Assembly: GCF_030486595.1 (NCBI RefSeq)
Contig: NZ_JAUJZH010000011.1
Location: 124,001 to 188,000, forward strand
Source of the DNA: Variovorax ginsengisoli
Lineage (GTDB): Bacteria > Pseudomonadota > Gammaproteobacteria > Burkholderiales > Burkholderiaceae_C
Length of the DNA stretch: 64,000 nt
Direction: 5' to 3'
Position 1 is the stretch's first letter. Each line of letters starts with the position of its first letter. The translations under genes were made by a program, and so were the position numbers. This document shows positions 13,933 through 22,385 of this stretch, piece after piece. The notes under the pieces were generated by a model. It saw only the letters and a list, made by a program, of their open reading frames with translations, searched no databases and had not been told where the DNA came from.

Positions 13933-13952
13933 ATATGATCGAATCATTGTAG
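13933..13952. promoter_or_regulatory. Candidate promoter and dyad in the bamE-fur intergenic region
   Basis: The gap contains ATGAT-CGA-ATCAT, an AT-rich dyad in otherwise GC-rich DNA. It resembles a Fur box (GATAATGATAATCATTATC) but with a 3-bp instead of a 1-bp centre. On the - strand TACAAT overlaps it and sits about 30 bp before the bamE start, a plausible -10 element. Autoregulation of fur is known in many bacteria; here it is only suggested. Confidence 0.3.
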
Positions 13953-14002
13953 CGGCTGGCCCCCGGCGGGCCTCGCCCGCCTGGCCGGCGGAGGAACGAC
14001 CC

Positions 14003-14422
14003 ATGGGCAACATCGACGAACTCAAGAACACCGGCCTCAAGGCCACCCTGCCACGCCTGAAGATTCTCGAGATCTTCCAGAACGGCAATCAGCGCCACAT
14101 GACCGCGGAAGACGTCTTCCGCGTGCTGCTCAACGACCACTCCGACATCGGCCTGGCCACGGTCTACCGCGTCCTGACGCAGTTCGAGCAGGCCGGCATC
14201 CTCGAGCGCAGCCACTTCGAGAGCGGCAAGGCGGTCTACGAGCTCAACGAAGGCAAGCACCACGACCACCTGGTGTGCACCGGCTGCGGCAAGGTCGAGG
14301 AGTTCTACGACGCCGAGATCGAGCGCCGCCAGCAAATGATCGCCAAGGACAAGGGCTGGATCCTGCAAGACCACGCCATGTCGCTTTACGGCCTCTGCGC
14401 GGATTGCGTAAGCAAGCGCTGA
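14003..14422 (+). CDS. fur: Ferric uptake regulator Fur
   Basis: Iron-responsive DNA-binding repressor, 139 residues. The N-terminal winged helix contains the recognition segment [16 protein letters not shown]. The C-terminal dimerisation domain has the [11 protein letters not shown] metal motif and two zinc CxxC pairs (Cys92/Cys95 and Cys132/Cys135). A strong GGAGG site precedes the ATG. It is transcribed divergently from bamE and converges with hprK. Confidence 0.96.
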   Translation: MGNIDELKNTGLKATLPRLKILEIFQNGNQRHMTAEDVFRVLLNDHSDIGLATVYRVLTQFEQAGILERSHFESGKAVYELNEGKHHDHLVCTGCGKVEEFYDAEIERRQQMIAKDKGWILQDHAMSLYGLCADCVSKR

Positions 14423-14444
14423 CTCTCGTTCGCCCTCGGGCGGG

Positions 14445-15404
14445 TCAATCGTCGTCGCGCGCGCTTTCCATCGCCTTGTGGTGGCGCGCCACGAAATCGG
14501 CATAGGTGTCGATGCCGCGCAGCTGCAGGATCGAATTGCGCACCGCGGCCTCGACCAGCACCGCGATATTGCGCCCGGCCACCACCTGGATGATCACCTT
14601 GCGCACCGGGATGCCCAGCACGTCCTGGGTCAACGGCGCCGACGGCATGCGCTCGTAGTCGCGCTCGAAGCTGTCGCGCCGCACCAGGTGCACGATCAGC
14701 TTGAGCCTCATCTTCCGCCGCACGGCGGTCTCGCCGAAGATCGCCCGGATGTCCAGCAGGCCGATGCCGCGCACCTCCAGCAGGTTCTGCAGCAGTTCGG
14801 GGCAGCGGCCCTCGAGCGTGGTCTGGTTGATGCGATAGAGGTCGACCGCATCGTCGGCCACCAGGCCGTTGCCGCGCGAGATCAGCTCCAGGCCGAGTTC
14901 GCTCTTGCCCAGCCCCGACTCGCCCGTGATCATCACGCCCAGGCCCAGGATGTCCATGAAGACGCCGTGCATCGAGGTGCGCTCGGCGAAATGCTTCGAC
15001 AGGTAGGCCCGCAGCAGGTCGATCACGAAGGCCGACGACTCGCGGGTCGCGAACAGCGGCAGCTGGGCGCGCTCGCAGATCGACAGCAGCTCGTCGGGCG
15101 CCGGCTGGCCATCGGCCAGCACCAGCATCGGCGGCTCCAGCGTGACGATGCGCGCGATCCGCCGGGCGCAGTCCTGCAAGGTGCCGCGGGTCAGGTAGGC
15201 GACTTCGCGGGCGCCAAGGATCTGCACCCGGTACGGGTGGATGTAGTTGAGGTAGCCGACCAGGTCGGCGGCCGACTGGGCGCGGCTGATGACGTCGGGG
15301 TCGAACTGCCGTTCGGAGGCGCCGAGCCCGGCCAGCCACTCCCAGCGCAGCGAGCCGCGGAACTCCTCGAACATCGCATCGGCGCTGATGACGGTCGGCT
15401 TCAT
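14445..15404 (-). CDS. hprK: HPr kinase/phosphorylase HprK
   Basis: Bifunctional enzyme that phosphorylates and dephosphorylates a serine of the phosphocarrier HPr, 319 residues. The P-loop GESGLGKS is at residues 161-168 and the catalytic His146 lies in [10 protein letters not shown]. The family signature [10 protein letters not shown] is present. It lies 28 bp downstream of ptsN, the standard proteobacterial arrangement in which HPr and PtsN form a regulatory phosphotransfer chain rather than a sugar importer. Confidence 0.96.
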   Translation of the reverse strand: MKPTVISADAMFEEFRGSLRWEWLAGLGASERQFDPDVISRAQSAADLVGYLNYIHPYRVQILGAREVAYLTRGTLQDCARRIARIVTLEPPMLVLADGQPAPDELLSICERAQLPLFATRESSAFVIDLLRAYLSKHFAERTSMHGVFMDILGLGVMITGESGLGKSELGLELISRGNGLVADDAVDLYRINQTTLEGRCPELLQNLLEVRGIGLLDIRAIFGETAVRRKMRLKLIVHLVRRDSFERDYERMPSAPLTQDVLGIPVRKVIIQVVAGRNIAVLVEAAVRNSILQLRGIDTYADFVARHHKAMESARDDD

Positions 15405-15432
15405 GTCCGAACCCGTCCGGCGCCGAAGAAGT

Positions 15433-15900
15433 TCAAGCCACCTGTGCGGACTGCCATCCGGCGATCAGGGCGTGCAGTGCCGCCGCATCGGTGCTGGACT
15501 TGATCTGCTCGCGCAGATTGGCATCGCTCAGCAGCTCGGCGATTTCCGAGAGTATTTCCAGATGTTTCTGGGTCGCGGCTTCCGGCACCAGAAGGAAGAT
15601 CAGCAGCACCACCGGCTGTTCGTCCGGGGCGTCGAAGCCGATCGCGTTGGCGAGCTGGAACACCGCGGCCATCGGCGACTTGAGGCCCTTGATGCGGCCG
15701 TGGGGGATCGCCACGCCGTGGCCGAGACCGGTTGAGCCCAGGCGCTCGCGCGCAAACAGGCTGTCGGTGATCAGGGCGCGTCCGAGACCGTGCAGGTTCT
15801 CGAACAACAGCCCTGCTTCTTCAAAAGCACGCTTCTTGCTAGTGGCGTCGACGCTCACGAGCACTTGAGCGGGCGGCAGGATGGACGCGAGTCGGTTCAT
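15433..15900 (-). CDS. ptsN: PTS IIA-like nitrogen-regulatory protein PtsN (EIIA-Ntr)
   Basis: Phosphoryl acceptor of the nitrogen-related PTS, 155 residues, affecting potassium transport, nitrogen and carbon regulation. The phosphorylated histidine is His67 in AIPHGR. The start at 15900 is chosen because family homology starts with MNRLASIL; an upstream ATG would add 14 non-conserved residues. The terminator at 15944-15963 separates it from hpf, so ptsN-hprK may have its own promoter in the short gap. Confidence 0.94.
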   Translation of the reverse strand: MNRLASILPPAQVLVSVDATSKKRAFEEAGLLFENLHGLGRALITDSLFARERLGSTGLGHGVAIPHGRIKGLKSPMAAVFQLANAIGFDAPDEQPVVLLIFLLVPEAATQKHLEILSEIAELLSDANLREQIKSSTDAAALHALIAGWQSAQVA

Positions 15901-15943
15901 GTTGGGGCGGGGGCGATTATGCACCCACCCTGGAAAAAGCAAA

Positions 15944-15963
15944 GGGCCGCCTGACGGCGGCCC
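15944..15963 (-). terminator. Rho-independent terminator after hpf
   Basis: On the - strand an 8-bp perfect stem (GGGCCGCC/GGCGGCCC with a 4-nt loop) is followed by TTTGCTTTTTC. It lies 27 bp after the hpf stop and 43 bp before the ptsN start. It is the clearest intrinsic terminator in the window and should at least partly insulate ptsN-hprK from hpf transcription. Confidence 0.85.
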
Positions 15964-15990
15964 GCAAGAGTATTTGCCCGAACAGCGGAA

Positions 15991-16320
15991 CTACATCACG
16001 CGCTTGGGGGCGGCGTGGTGGTGATCCTGCAGGCGGTCCTTGTGGCGCACGACCTGGCGGTCGAGCTTGTCGACCAGTTCGTCGACGGCGGCATAGAGAT
16101 CAGCGTGGCTCGACTCCGCGAACATGTCGTTGCCCTTGACGTGGATATTGCATTCGGCCCTTTGCCGGCGTTCCTTTTCCTTCTGCTTTTCCACCGTGAG
16201 GATCACCTTCACATCGACCACCTGGTCGAAATGCCGGGTGATCCGGTCCAGCTTGCTCGTAACGTAGTTGCGCAAAGCAGGTGTGACGTCGAGGTGATGA
16301 CCGCTGATCGTCAAATTCAT
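15991..16320 (-). CDS. hpf: Ribosome hibernation promoting factor HPF
   Basis: Ribosome-associated protein of 109 residues (short HPF/RaiA class) that helps dimerise or inactivate 70S ribosomes in stationary phase. It contains the sigma-54 modulation/HPF fold, with [15 protein letters not shown] at the start and the conserved [20 protein letters not shown] helix. The ATG has a strong AGGAGG site. The neighbouring ptsN and hprK match the usual rpoN-hpf-ptsN cluster, but no rpoN lies upstream; a helicase gene does. Confidence 0.94.
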   Translation of the reverse strand: MNLTISGHHLDVTPALRNYVTSKLDRITRHFDQVVDVKVILTVEKQKEKERRQRAECNIHVKGNDMFAESSHADLYAAVDELVDKLDRQVVRHKDRLQDHHHAAPKRVM

Positions 16321-16530
16321 GAATGACCTCCTGGAATTGACGGTTGGGGAAATGGCCGCGCCCCTGGAAGTAGAGGCGTGGCCGGGGAATCGAAAGGGGA
16401 ATGAGGGGAAGGAGAGAGGGGAAAGAGGGGGAGGGAGAGAGAGGCTTCGAGTCACTATGCCCATGCTGTCATCGAATTGCAATCCCTTCGTGCCAGGGGT
16501 CTGCGCCAGATCAAATGCAGTTTGTCACAC

Positions 16531-16547
16531 GCTATCGATTTGATAGC
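16531..16547. repeat. 17-bp palindromic repeat, copy 1
   Basis: GCTATC and GATAGC enclose GATTT. The same 17 bases occur in inverted orientation at 31247-31263, also between genes. Two exact copies in intergenic DNA point to an interspersed palindromic element. Confidence 0.6.
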
Positions 16548-16553
16548 CAACAA

Positions 16554-16580
16554 GCGCCGGACGGCGCGGCCGACCGGCGC
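16554..16580 (-). terminator. Possible weak terminator downstream of the helicase
   Basis: On the - strand the stem GCGCCGG/CCGGCGC (13-nt loop) is followed by TTGTTGG, about 85 bp after the helicase stop. The U-tract is poor, so this is tentative. Confidence 0.3.
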
Positions 16581-16663
16581 CACTGGAAACAAACCCAGGC
16601 TCATGCGAGGGGGCTTTCGACCCCGCAGTCCGAAGGGACAGGAAGCCGCCGCCGGCCGCGCGT

Positions 16664-18784
16664 TCAGCGCCAGGCGGCGCGCATCCGGCTCAGCAGGTCG
16701 ATCGTGGCGGCCGGCGGCGGCACGTGCGGCGCGCGCTCGGGCGGCGGCGGCCAGGTCTGCTGCTCGAAGCGCTGGGCATCGGCGGCCGGAATGAAGCGGG
16801 TGCGGCCCGCGTACAGGTGGCGGTCGCCGCGCGCCGCCTGCTGCGTCACGTAGAAGCGCTGCGGCACCAGCAGGTGCAGGTGGTCGCGGGCACGGGTCAT
16901 GGCGACGTACAGCAGCCGGCGCTCTTCTTCGAGCTCGCGGGCGCCCTGAGCCACGTCGGCCGGGATGCAGCCGTCGACCACGTTGAGCACGTGGACCGAT
17001 TTCCACTCCTGGCCCTTGGCGGAGTGGATGGTCGACAGGATCAGGTAGTCCTCGTCGAGCAGCGGCGGGCCGGGACGATCGCTGGTGGCCTCGGGCGGGT
17101 CGAGCGTGAGCTCGGTCAGGAAGCGCTCGCGCGAGCCGTAGCCGGCGGCCAGCCGGGCCAGCTGCTCGACGTCGCCGCGCCGCACGGCGGCATCGTCGTG
17201 CAGCCGCTCCAGGTGCGGGAGGTACCAGTCGAGCGCCAGCTCCATGTCGGCCGGCCAGGGCAGCCCCGGGGCGCGCAACGCGGCGTAGGTGGCTGCGAAG
17301 CGGGCCCATTCGACCTGCGCCGCGGCCGGCGGCACGAAGTCCCGCACCGCGGCGCCCGGATCGCCCGCCTGGTCCATGGCATCGAGCAGCCGCGCCGAGC
17401 TGACCGGGCCGATCCCCGGGATCATCTGGGTGACCCGGAAGCCGGCCATCCGGCCGCGCGGATTCTGGGCGAAACGCAGCACCGCGAGCAGGTCCTTGAC
17501 GTGGGCCGCCTCCAGGAACTTGAGGCCACCGTATTTCACGTAGGGGATGTTGCGCCGCGCCAGTTCGAGTTCGAGCGCGGCGCTGTGGCTGGAGGTGCGG
17601 AACAGCACCGCCTGCGACTTCAGCGCCAGGCCGCCCTCGCGATGGGCCAGCACCCGGTCGGCGACCCAGCAGGCCTGCTGCGCTTCGTCGGGCACCAGCA
17701 CCAGCTGCGGCCTGCCTGCCGAGGGCTTGTCGGTCCACAGGGTCTTGGCGTGCCGCTCGGCGGCGCCGGCGATGAGCGCATTGGAGACGTCGAGGATCGG
17801 CTGGGTCGACCGGTAGTTGCGCTCCAGCGTGACGATCCGCGCAGGCTGGCCGAATTGATGCGGAAAGTCGAGGATGTTGCGGACCGTCGCGCCACGGAAC
17901 GAATAGATCGACTGGGCGTCGTCCCCGACCACGGTCAGGCCGCGGCCATCGGGCTTCATGGCGCGCAGGATGGCCGCCTGCAGCAGGTTGGTGTCCTGGT
18001 ATTCGTCGACCAGCACGTGGTCGAAACGGCCCCCCACCTCCTCGGCCAGCGCGGGCTCGGCAACCATCGCCGACCAGTAGAGGAGCAGGTCGTCGTAGTC
18101 GAGCACCTGCTGCTGCTGCTTGGCCTCGACGTAGGCGCCGAACAGCCGCTTGAGCTCGGCCTCCCATTCGGCGCACCAGGGGAAGGCCTCTTTCAGCACC
18201 TCGTCCAGTGGCGCGCAGGTGTTGACCGTGCGCGAATAGATCGACAGGCAGGTGCCCTTCTGCGGAAAGCGCCGCGTGCTGGACGACAGGCCGAGGTCGT
18301 GGCGCACCAGTCCCATGAGGTCCTCGGCGTCGCCGCGGTCATGGATGGTGAAGTTCTCGCCCAGGCCGATCTGCGCCGCGTACGCGCGCAGCAGCCGGGC
18401 GCCGATGCCGTGGAAAGTGCCGGCCCAGGGCAGTGCCGGCGGCGACTGCGAGGCCAGGCCCAGCACGCGCTGCAGCACCTGGCCGGCGCGGCGCTCCATC
18501 TCCTGCGCCGCGCGGCGTGAAAAGGTCAGCAGCAGGAGGCGCTGCGGGTCGGCGCCGCCGGCGATCAGGTGCGCCACGCGGTGCGCCAGCGTGCTGGTCT
18601 TGCCCGAGCCGGCGCCGGCGATGACCAGCAGCGGACGCGCGTCCTGCTGCGCCGGGCCCAGGGCGGCGTCGACGCCGTGCAGGACCGCGGAGCGCTGGGC
18701 CTCGTTGAGGATCGCGAGCGCTTCAGCCAGCCGCTCGGCCTGGCTTCCGGCCGCGGGAGGAAGAGGGGTGGCAAGGCGCTGCAT
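16664..18784 (-). CDS. UvrD/PcrA-family ATP-dependent DNA helicase
   Basis: Superfamily 1A 3'-5' helicase of 706 residues. Walker A GAGSGKT is at residues 57-63 (motif I), followed by TFHGIGARLLR (motif Ib), VDEYQDTN (Walker B), GDDAQSIYSFRGA (motif III), LERNYRS (motif IV) and the C-terminal STIHSAKGQEW and YVAMTRARD motifs. It is probably a repair or recombination helicase. It is not certain to be the housekeeping UvrD, because Burkholderiales often carry several such genes. A CTG-N10-CAG LexA-like site lies just before the start, consistent with SOS control. It is divergent from corA. Confidence 0.9.
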   Translation of the reverse strand: MQRLATPLPPAAGSQAERLAEALAILNEAQRSAVLHGVDAALGPAQQDARPLLVIAGAGSGKTSTLAHRVAHLIAGGADPQRLLLLTFSRRAAQEMERRAGQVLQRVLGLASQSPPALPWAGTFHGIGARLLRAYAAQIGLGENFTIHDRGDAEDLMGLVRHDLGLSSSTRRFPQKGTCLSIYSRTVNTCAPLDEVLKEAFPWCAEWEAELKRLFGAYVEAKQQQQVLDYDDLLLYWSAMVAEPALAEEVGGRFDHVLVDEYQDTNLLQAAILRAMKPDGRGLTVVGDDAQSIYSFRGATVRNILDFPHQFGQPARIVTLERNYRSTQPILDVSNALIAGAAERHAKTLWTDKPSAGRPQLVLVPDEAQQACWVADRVLAHREGGLALKSQAVLFRTSSHSAALELELARRNIPYVKYGGLKFLEAAHVKDLLAVLRFAQNPRGRMAGFRVTQMIPGIGPVSSARLLDAMDQAGDPGAAVRDFVPPAAAQVEWARFAATYAALRAPGLPWPADMELALDWYLPHLERLHDDAAVRRGDVEQLARLAAGYGSRERFLTELTLDPPEATSDRPGPPLLDEDYLILSTIHSAKGQEWKSVHVLNVVDGCIPADVAQGARELEEERRLLYVAMTRARDHLHLLVPQRFYVTQQAARGDRHLYAGRTRFIPAADAQRFEQQTWPPPPERAPHVPPPAATIDLLSRMRAAWR

Positions 18785-18795
18785 CGACGCAACTG

Positions 18796-18815
18796 TACTG
18801 TATGTCCGTCCAGTC
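18796..18815. promoter_or_regulatory. Putative LexA (SOS) box
   Basis: The 20 bases here match 14 of 20 positions of the E. coli LexA consensus, including the invariant CTG-N10-CAG (18798-18813) with the flanking TA and the TAT after CTG. It is 12 bp upstream of the helicase ATG. A partly overlapping inverted repeat TGTCCG/CGGACA (18803-18820) is also present. It lies in the 209-bp gap shared with corA. Confidence 0.55.
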
Positions 18816-18993
18816 GGACAGCGGCGGCACCGGGGACCGGATGACATAATCGCGCCTCGCTGCAATCGGAGACTCACGCATGGAAATCGATCCGTCTCGG
18901 CAGCTTTCACTTCCCCTCTGACGCGCCGTTGGCGAGGGAGTTGAAAGCGCCCCGCCCCTCGCCCCAACGCCAGACATTTCAAGGGAGTGAGCC

Positions 18994-19980
18994 ATGCTCA
19001 ACATCTTCACGCTTGCCAACGGCCGCCTCGTCCAGGAAGAGATCGAGGCCCTTGAAGAGCTGTCCAAGTTCCAGCCGATCTGGGTCGACCTCGAATCGCC
19101 GACGGTCGAGGAAAAGCGCTGGATCAAGCAGTACTACGGCCTGTCGATCCCCGAAGACGCGATGGACGAGGACATCGAGGAGTCGGCCCGCTTCTACGAG
19201 GAAGACAACGGCGAGCTCCACATCCGCAGCGACTTCCTGATCGCCGACGACGAGAACCCACGCTCGGTGCGCGTCGCCTTCATCCTGAACCAGCACAACA
19301 CCGAGCTGCGCAGCCGCGGCGTGCTGTTCTCGATCCACGACGAGGACGTGCCGGTGTTCCGGCTGCTGCGCATGCGCGCGCGGCGTGCCCCGGGGCTGAT
19401 CGAGGACGCCAAGGAGGTGCTGCTGAAGCTGTTCGACGCTGACGCCGAGTACTCGGCCGACACGCTGGAGAACATCTACGACGAACTCGAGATCGCCGGC
19501 CGGAAGGTGCTCTCGGGCAACGTCAGCGACGAGTTGGCCGGCGAGGTGCTGGGCCTGATCGCGCGCCAGGAAGACTTGAACGGGCGCATCCGCCGCAACG
19601 TGATGGACACCCGCCGCGCCGTGAGCTTCATGATGCGCAGCCGGATGCTCAACGCCGAGCAGTTCGAGGAGGCGCGGCAGATCCTGCGCGACATCGAGTC
19701 GCTGGACAACCACACGGCCTTCCTGTTCGACAAGATCAACTTCCTGATGGATGCGACCGTCGGTTTCATCAACATCAACCAGAACAAGACCATCAAGATC
19801 TTCTCGGTGGCGAGCGTCGCGCTGCTGCCGCCGACCCTGATCGCCAGCGTCTACGGCATGAACTTCAAGTTCATGCCCGAAGTCGACTGGAGCTACGGCT
19901 ACGCGTATGCGATCGTGCTGATGATCATCAGCGCGCTGGGGCCGATGTGGTACTTCCGCCGGCGGGGGTGGCTCAAGTAG
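18994..19980 (+). CDS. corA: CorA-family magnesium/divalent cation transporter
   Basis: Inner-membrane pentameric Mg2+ channel, 328 residues. A large cytoplasmic N-terminal domain is followed by two C-terminal membrane helices; the pore signature GMN is at residues 288-290. An AAGGGAG site precedes the ATG. It converges with mtnN, overlapping by 8 bp. Confidence 0.94.
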   Translation: MLNIFTLANGRLVQEEIEALEELSKFQPIWVDLESPTVEEKRWIKQYYGLSIPEDAMDEDIEESARFYEEDNGELHIRSDFLIADDENPRSVRVAFILNQHNTELRSRGVLFSIHDEDVPVFRLLRMRARRAPGLIEDAKEVLLKLFDADAEYSADTLENIYDELEIAGRKVLSGNVSDELAGEVLGLIARQEDLNGRIRRNVMDTRRAVSFMMRSRMLNAEQFEEARQILRDIESLDNHTAFLFDKINFLMDATVGFININQNKTIKIFSVASVALLPPTLIASVYGMNFKFMPEVDWSYGYAYAIVLMIISALGPMWYFRRRGWLK

Positions 19981-20752
19981 CCTCGTCTTGCTCGTCGGGC
20001 GGCGGCAGGGTCGCCAGCCACCCATCGATCAGCGCCAGGCTGTAGCGGCTCGCGACCACCGAGACGAAGCGCGTGAAGTCGCCGTGCGCCGCGTCGTCGG
20101 CGCGGTCGGAGATGGTGCGCACCGCGGCGAAGGGCACGCCGAAGTCGTGGCACACCTGGGCCACCGCGGCGCCTTCCATCTCGACCGCCAGCGCATCGGG
20201 CAGGTCGTTGCGCAGCGCGCTGCTTTCGGCGGCGGACGACACGAAGCGGTCGCCGCTCACCAGCAGGCCGCGGTGCACCGCGGGCGCGGCCAGCCCAAAA
20301 TCCTCTACCGCCTTCTGGCCCAGCAGGCCCACCGTGTCGGCCAGCACGCCGGCGGCCACCGCGGCCAGCGCGTCGCTGATCGCGGTGTCGGCCGCGAAGC
20401 GTGCATGGCCGGTGAGCGGCACCTCGTACTTCGGGAAGATCGGCGAGGCATCGAGGTCGTGCTGCAGCAGCCGGGTGGCGACAACCACGTCGCCGACCCG
20501 GACACCCGGCGCCAGCCCGCCGGCGACGCCGGTGAAGACGATCGCCTGCGCCTGGAAACGCTCGAGCAGCACGGTGGCCGTGAGCGCCGCCGCGACCTTG
20601 CCGATGCGCGACAAGACCGCCACCACCGGCTGCCCCTGCAGATGGCCGACCCAGAAGTCGCGCCCCGCCACGCGCACGCGCTGCTCGTCCGGCATCTGCG
20701 CCAGCAGCGCAGCCAGTTCCTCGTGCATCGCGGCGACGATGGCGATCGTCAT
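19973..20752 (-). CDS. mtnN: 5'-methylthioadenosine/S-adenosylhomocysteine nucleosidase
   Basis: Cleaves the glycosidic bond of methylthioadenosine and S-adenosylhomocysteine, removing by-products of SAM-dependent reactions. The 259 residues include the catalytic residues of the family: Glu12 in the N-terminal HEE motif, Glu193 in EMEGAA, and Asp216 in ISDRAD. It is slightly longer than E. coli MtnN (232). The ATG overlaps the stop of the upstream substrate-binding protein gene as ATGA, so it is the last gene of the peptide-importer operon and probably translationally coupled. A broader nucleoside specificity cannot be excluded. Confidence 0.88.
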   Translation of the reverse strand: MTIAIVAAMHEELAALLAQMPDEQRVRVAGRDFWVGHLQGQPVVAVLSRIGKVAAALTATVLLERFQAQAIVFTGVAGGLAPGVRVGDVVVATRLLQHDLDASPIFPKYEVPLTGHARFAADTAISDALAAVAAGVLADTVGLLGQKAVEDFGLAAPAVHRGLLVSGDRFVSSAAESSALRNDLPDALAVEMEGAAVAQVCHDFGVPFAAVRTISDRADDAAHGDFTRFVSVVASRYSLALIDGWLATLPPPDEQDEAT

Positions 20753-22371
20753 TGCTTGATGTCGACCCCGTAGAAGATGTGGCGCCCGAAGGGGCTCACC
20801 TTGAAGTCGACGACCTCCTTGCGCACCGGCTTCAACTGCACCGCGTGCGCGATCGTGAACCAGGGCGCCTGCTCCTTGAAGACCACCTGCGCCTTCTTGT
20901 AGAGGGCCTCGCGCTCGGCCTGCTTGGGCACGTTCTTGGCCTTGACGACCAGTTCCTCGTAGGGCTGGTAGCAGAACTTGGCGACGTTGCTGCCGTTCGA
21001 CTGCGCCGAGGCGCAGCCCAGGAGCGTATACATGAAGTTGTCCGGATCGCCGTTGTCGCCGGTCCAGCCCAGCATGCCCATCTGGTGCTCGCCGGCCTGC
21101 ATGCGCTTGCGGTATTCGCCCCATTCGAAGGTCTTGATCTCGGCCTTGACGCCGACCTTGGCCAGGTCGGCCTGCATCAGCTCGGCGATCCGCTTGGCGT
21201 TCGGGTTGTAGGGCCGCTGCACCGGCATCGCCCACAGGTCGGTCGTGAAGCCGTCCGGGTAGCCGGCCTGCGCCAGCAGCTTCTTGGCCGCTTCGGGATC
21301 GTAGGGATCGTCCTTGATGGCGTCGTTGTAGGACCACATGGTCGGCGGGATCGGGTTCTTGGCGGCGACGCCGGTGGTCAGGTAGACGCCATCGATGATG
21401 GCTTTCTTGTTGATCGCCATGTTGAGCGCCTTGCGCACCCGCACGTCGTCGAAGGGCTTCTTCTGCGTGTTGTAGGCCAGATAGCCGACATTGAGGCCGG
21501 CCTGCTCGAGCACCTGCACGTTCGGGTCCTTGCGGATGGCGTCGAGGTCGGCCGGGTTCGGGTAGGGCATGACGTGGCACTCGCCCTTCTGCAGCTTGGC
21601 CCAGCGCACCGAGGCATCGGGCGTGATGGCGAAGATCAGGTCGTCGATCTTGGCCTTGCCGCCCCAGTACTGCGGGAAGGCCTTGAAGCGCACGATCGCG
21701 TCTTTCTGGTACTGGACGAGGTAGAACGGTCCGGTTCCGATCGGGTCCTGGTCGATCTTCTCGGGCGTGCCGGCCTTGAGCATCGCGATCGCGTATTCCT
21801 TCGACTGGATGCCCGCATAGGGCATCGCGAGGTTGGCGAGGAACGGCGCCTCGGGCTTGTTGAGCACGAACTTGACCGTGTGGTCGTCGATGCGGTCGAT
21901 GGACTTCAAGAGCTTGGGCATGCCCATGTCGTTGAAGTACGAGTGGTTCGGGCTGGTGACCTTGAAGTAGGGATCGTTCTCCTTCCACTGCCGCTCCATC
22001 ATGAAAATGACGTCGTCGGCGTTGAAGTCCCGCGTCGGCTTGAAGCTCTTGGCCGTGTTGTGCCACTTGACGCCCTGGCGCAGCTTGAAGGTGTACTCGG
22101 TGCCGTCGGGCGAGATGGTCCAGCTCTCGGCCAGGCCGGGCACGACCTTGGTGGTGCCGCGCTCGAAGTCGACCAGGTTGTTGTAGACCTGGGTGGTGGC
22201 GTCGAAGGAGGTGCCGGTGGTGTTCACAGCGGCATAGAAGTTCTCGGGGCTGCCCTCCGAGCAATAGACCAGGGTCTTGGCCGCTGCGCTGCCGCAGGCC
22301 AGCGCGATCGCGGCCGGCGCCAGCAGCGCGGCCGCGCGGACGCGGCGCGAGAGAGGGGACGTGGTGGGCAT
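20749..22371 (-). CDS. dppA: Dipeptide-type ABC transporter substrate-binding protein
   Basis: Periplasmic binding protein of the SBP_bac_5 (DppA/OppA) class, 540 residues. A cleavable signal peptide ends near SAAAK, and the mature protein keeps family motifs such as YNNLVDFERGTTKVVPGLAESW and KWHNT. It closely resembles DppA but the ligand (dipeptide, tripeptide, heme precursor) cannot be read. AAGGAG precedes the start. Unusually it follows the ATPase genes in the order B-C-D-F-A and is fused by overlap to the nucleosidase gene. Confidence 0.9.
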   Translation of the reverse strand: MPTTSPLSRRVRAAALLAPAAIALACGSAAAKTLVYCSEGSPENFYAAVNTTGTSFDATTQVYNNLVDFERGTTKVVPGLAESWTISPDGTEYTFKLRQGVKWHNTAKSFKPTRDFNADDVIFMMERQWKENDPYFKVTSPNHSYFNDMGMPKLLKSIDRIDDHTVKFVLNKPEAPFLANLAMPYAGIQSKEYAIAMLKAGTPEKIDQDPIGTGPFYLVQYQKDAIVRFKAFPQYWGGKAKIDDLIFAITPDASVRWAKLQKGECHVMPYPNPADLDAIRKDPNVQVLEQAGLNVGYLAYNTQKKPFDDVRVRKALNMAINKKAIIDGVYLTTGVAAKNPIPPTMWSYNDAIKDDPYDPEAAKKLLAQAGYPDGFTTDLWAMPVQRPYNPNAKRIAELMQADLAKVGVKAEIKTFEWGEYRKRMQAGEHQMGMLGWTGDNGDPDNFMYTLLGCASAQSNGSNVAKFCYQPYEELVVKAKNVPKQAEREALYKKAQVVFKEQAPWFTIAHAVQLKPVRKEVVDFKVSPFGRHIFYGVDIKQ

Positions 22372-22385
22372 GTCGTTCGACTCCT

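Larger units (their letters stand above)
16321..16663. other. Gene-free leader of hpf with purine tract and palindromes
   Basis: This 343-bp gap between the helicase stop and hpf holds no supportable gene. From hpf outward it contains the hpf ribosome site, a 42-nt uninterrupted purine run on + (16403-16444, pyrimidines in the hpf transcript), a 17-bp palindrome at 16531-16547, and a GCGCCGG/CCGGCGC inverted repeat at 16554-16580 that could weakly terminate the helicase transcript. Confidence 0.6.

Noticed and set aside
16321-16482. Upstream in-frame start for hpf
   Set aside because: The extension translates the pyrimidine tract into Ser/Pro/Phe repeats, and the strong AGGAGG lies directly before the internal ATG at 16320.
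16478-16495. Sigma-54-like element upstream of hpf (TGGCACG ... TTGCA on the - strand)
   Set aside because: The GG-to-GC spacing is two bases too long for a -24/-12 promoter, which tolerates almost no spacing change.
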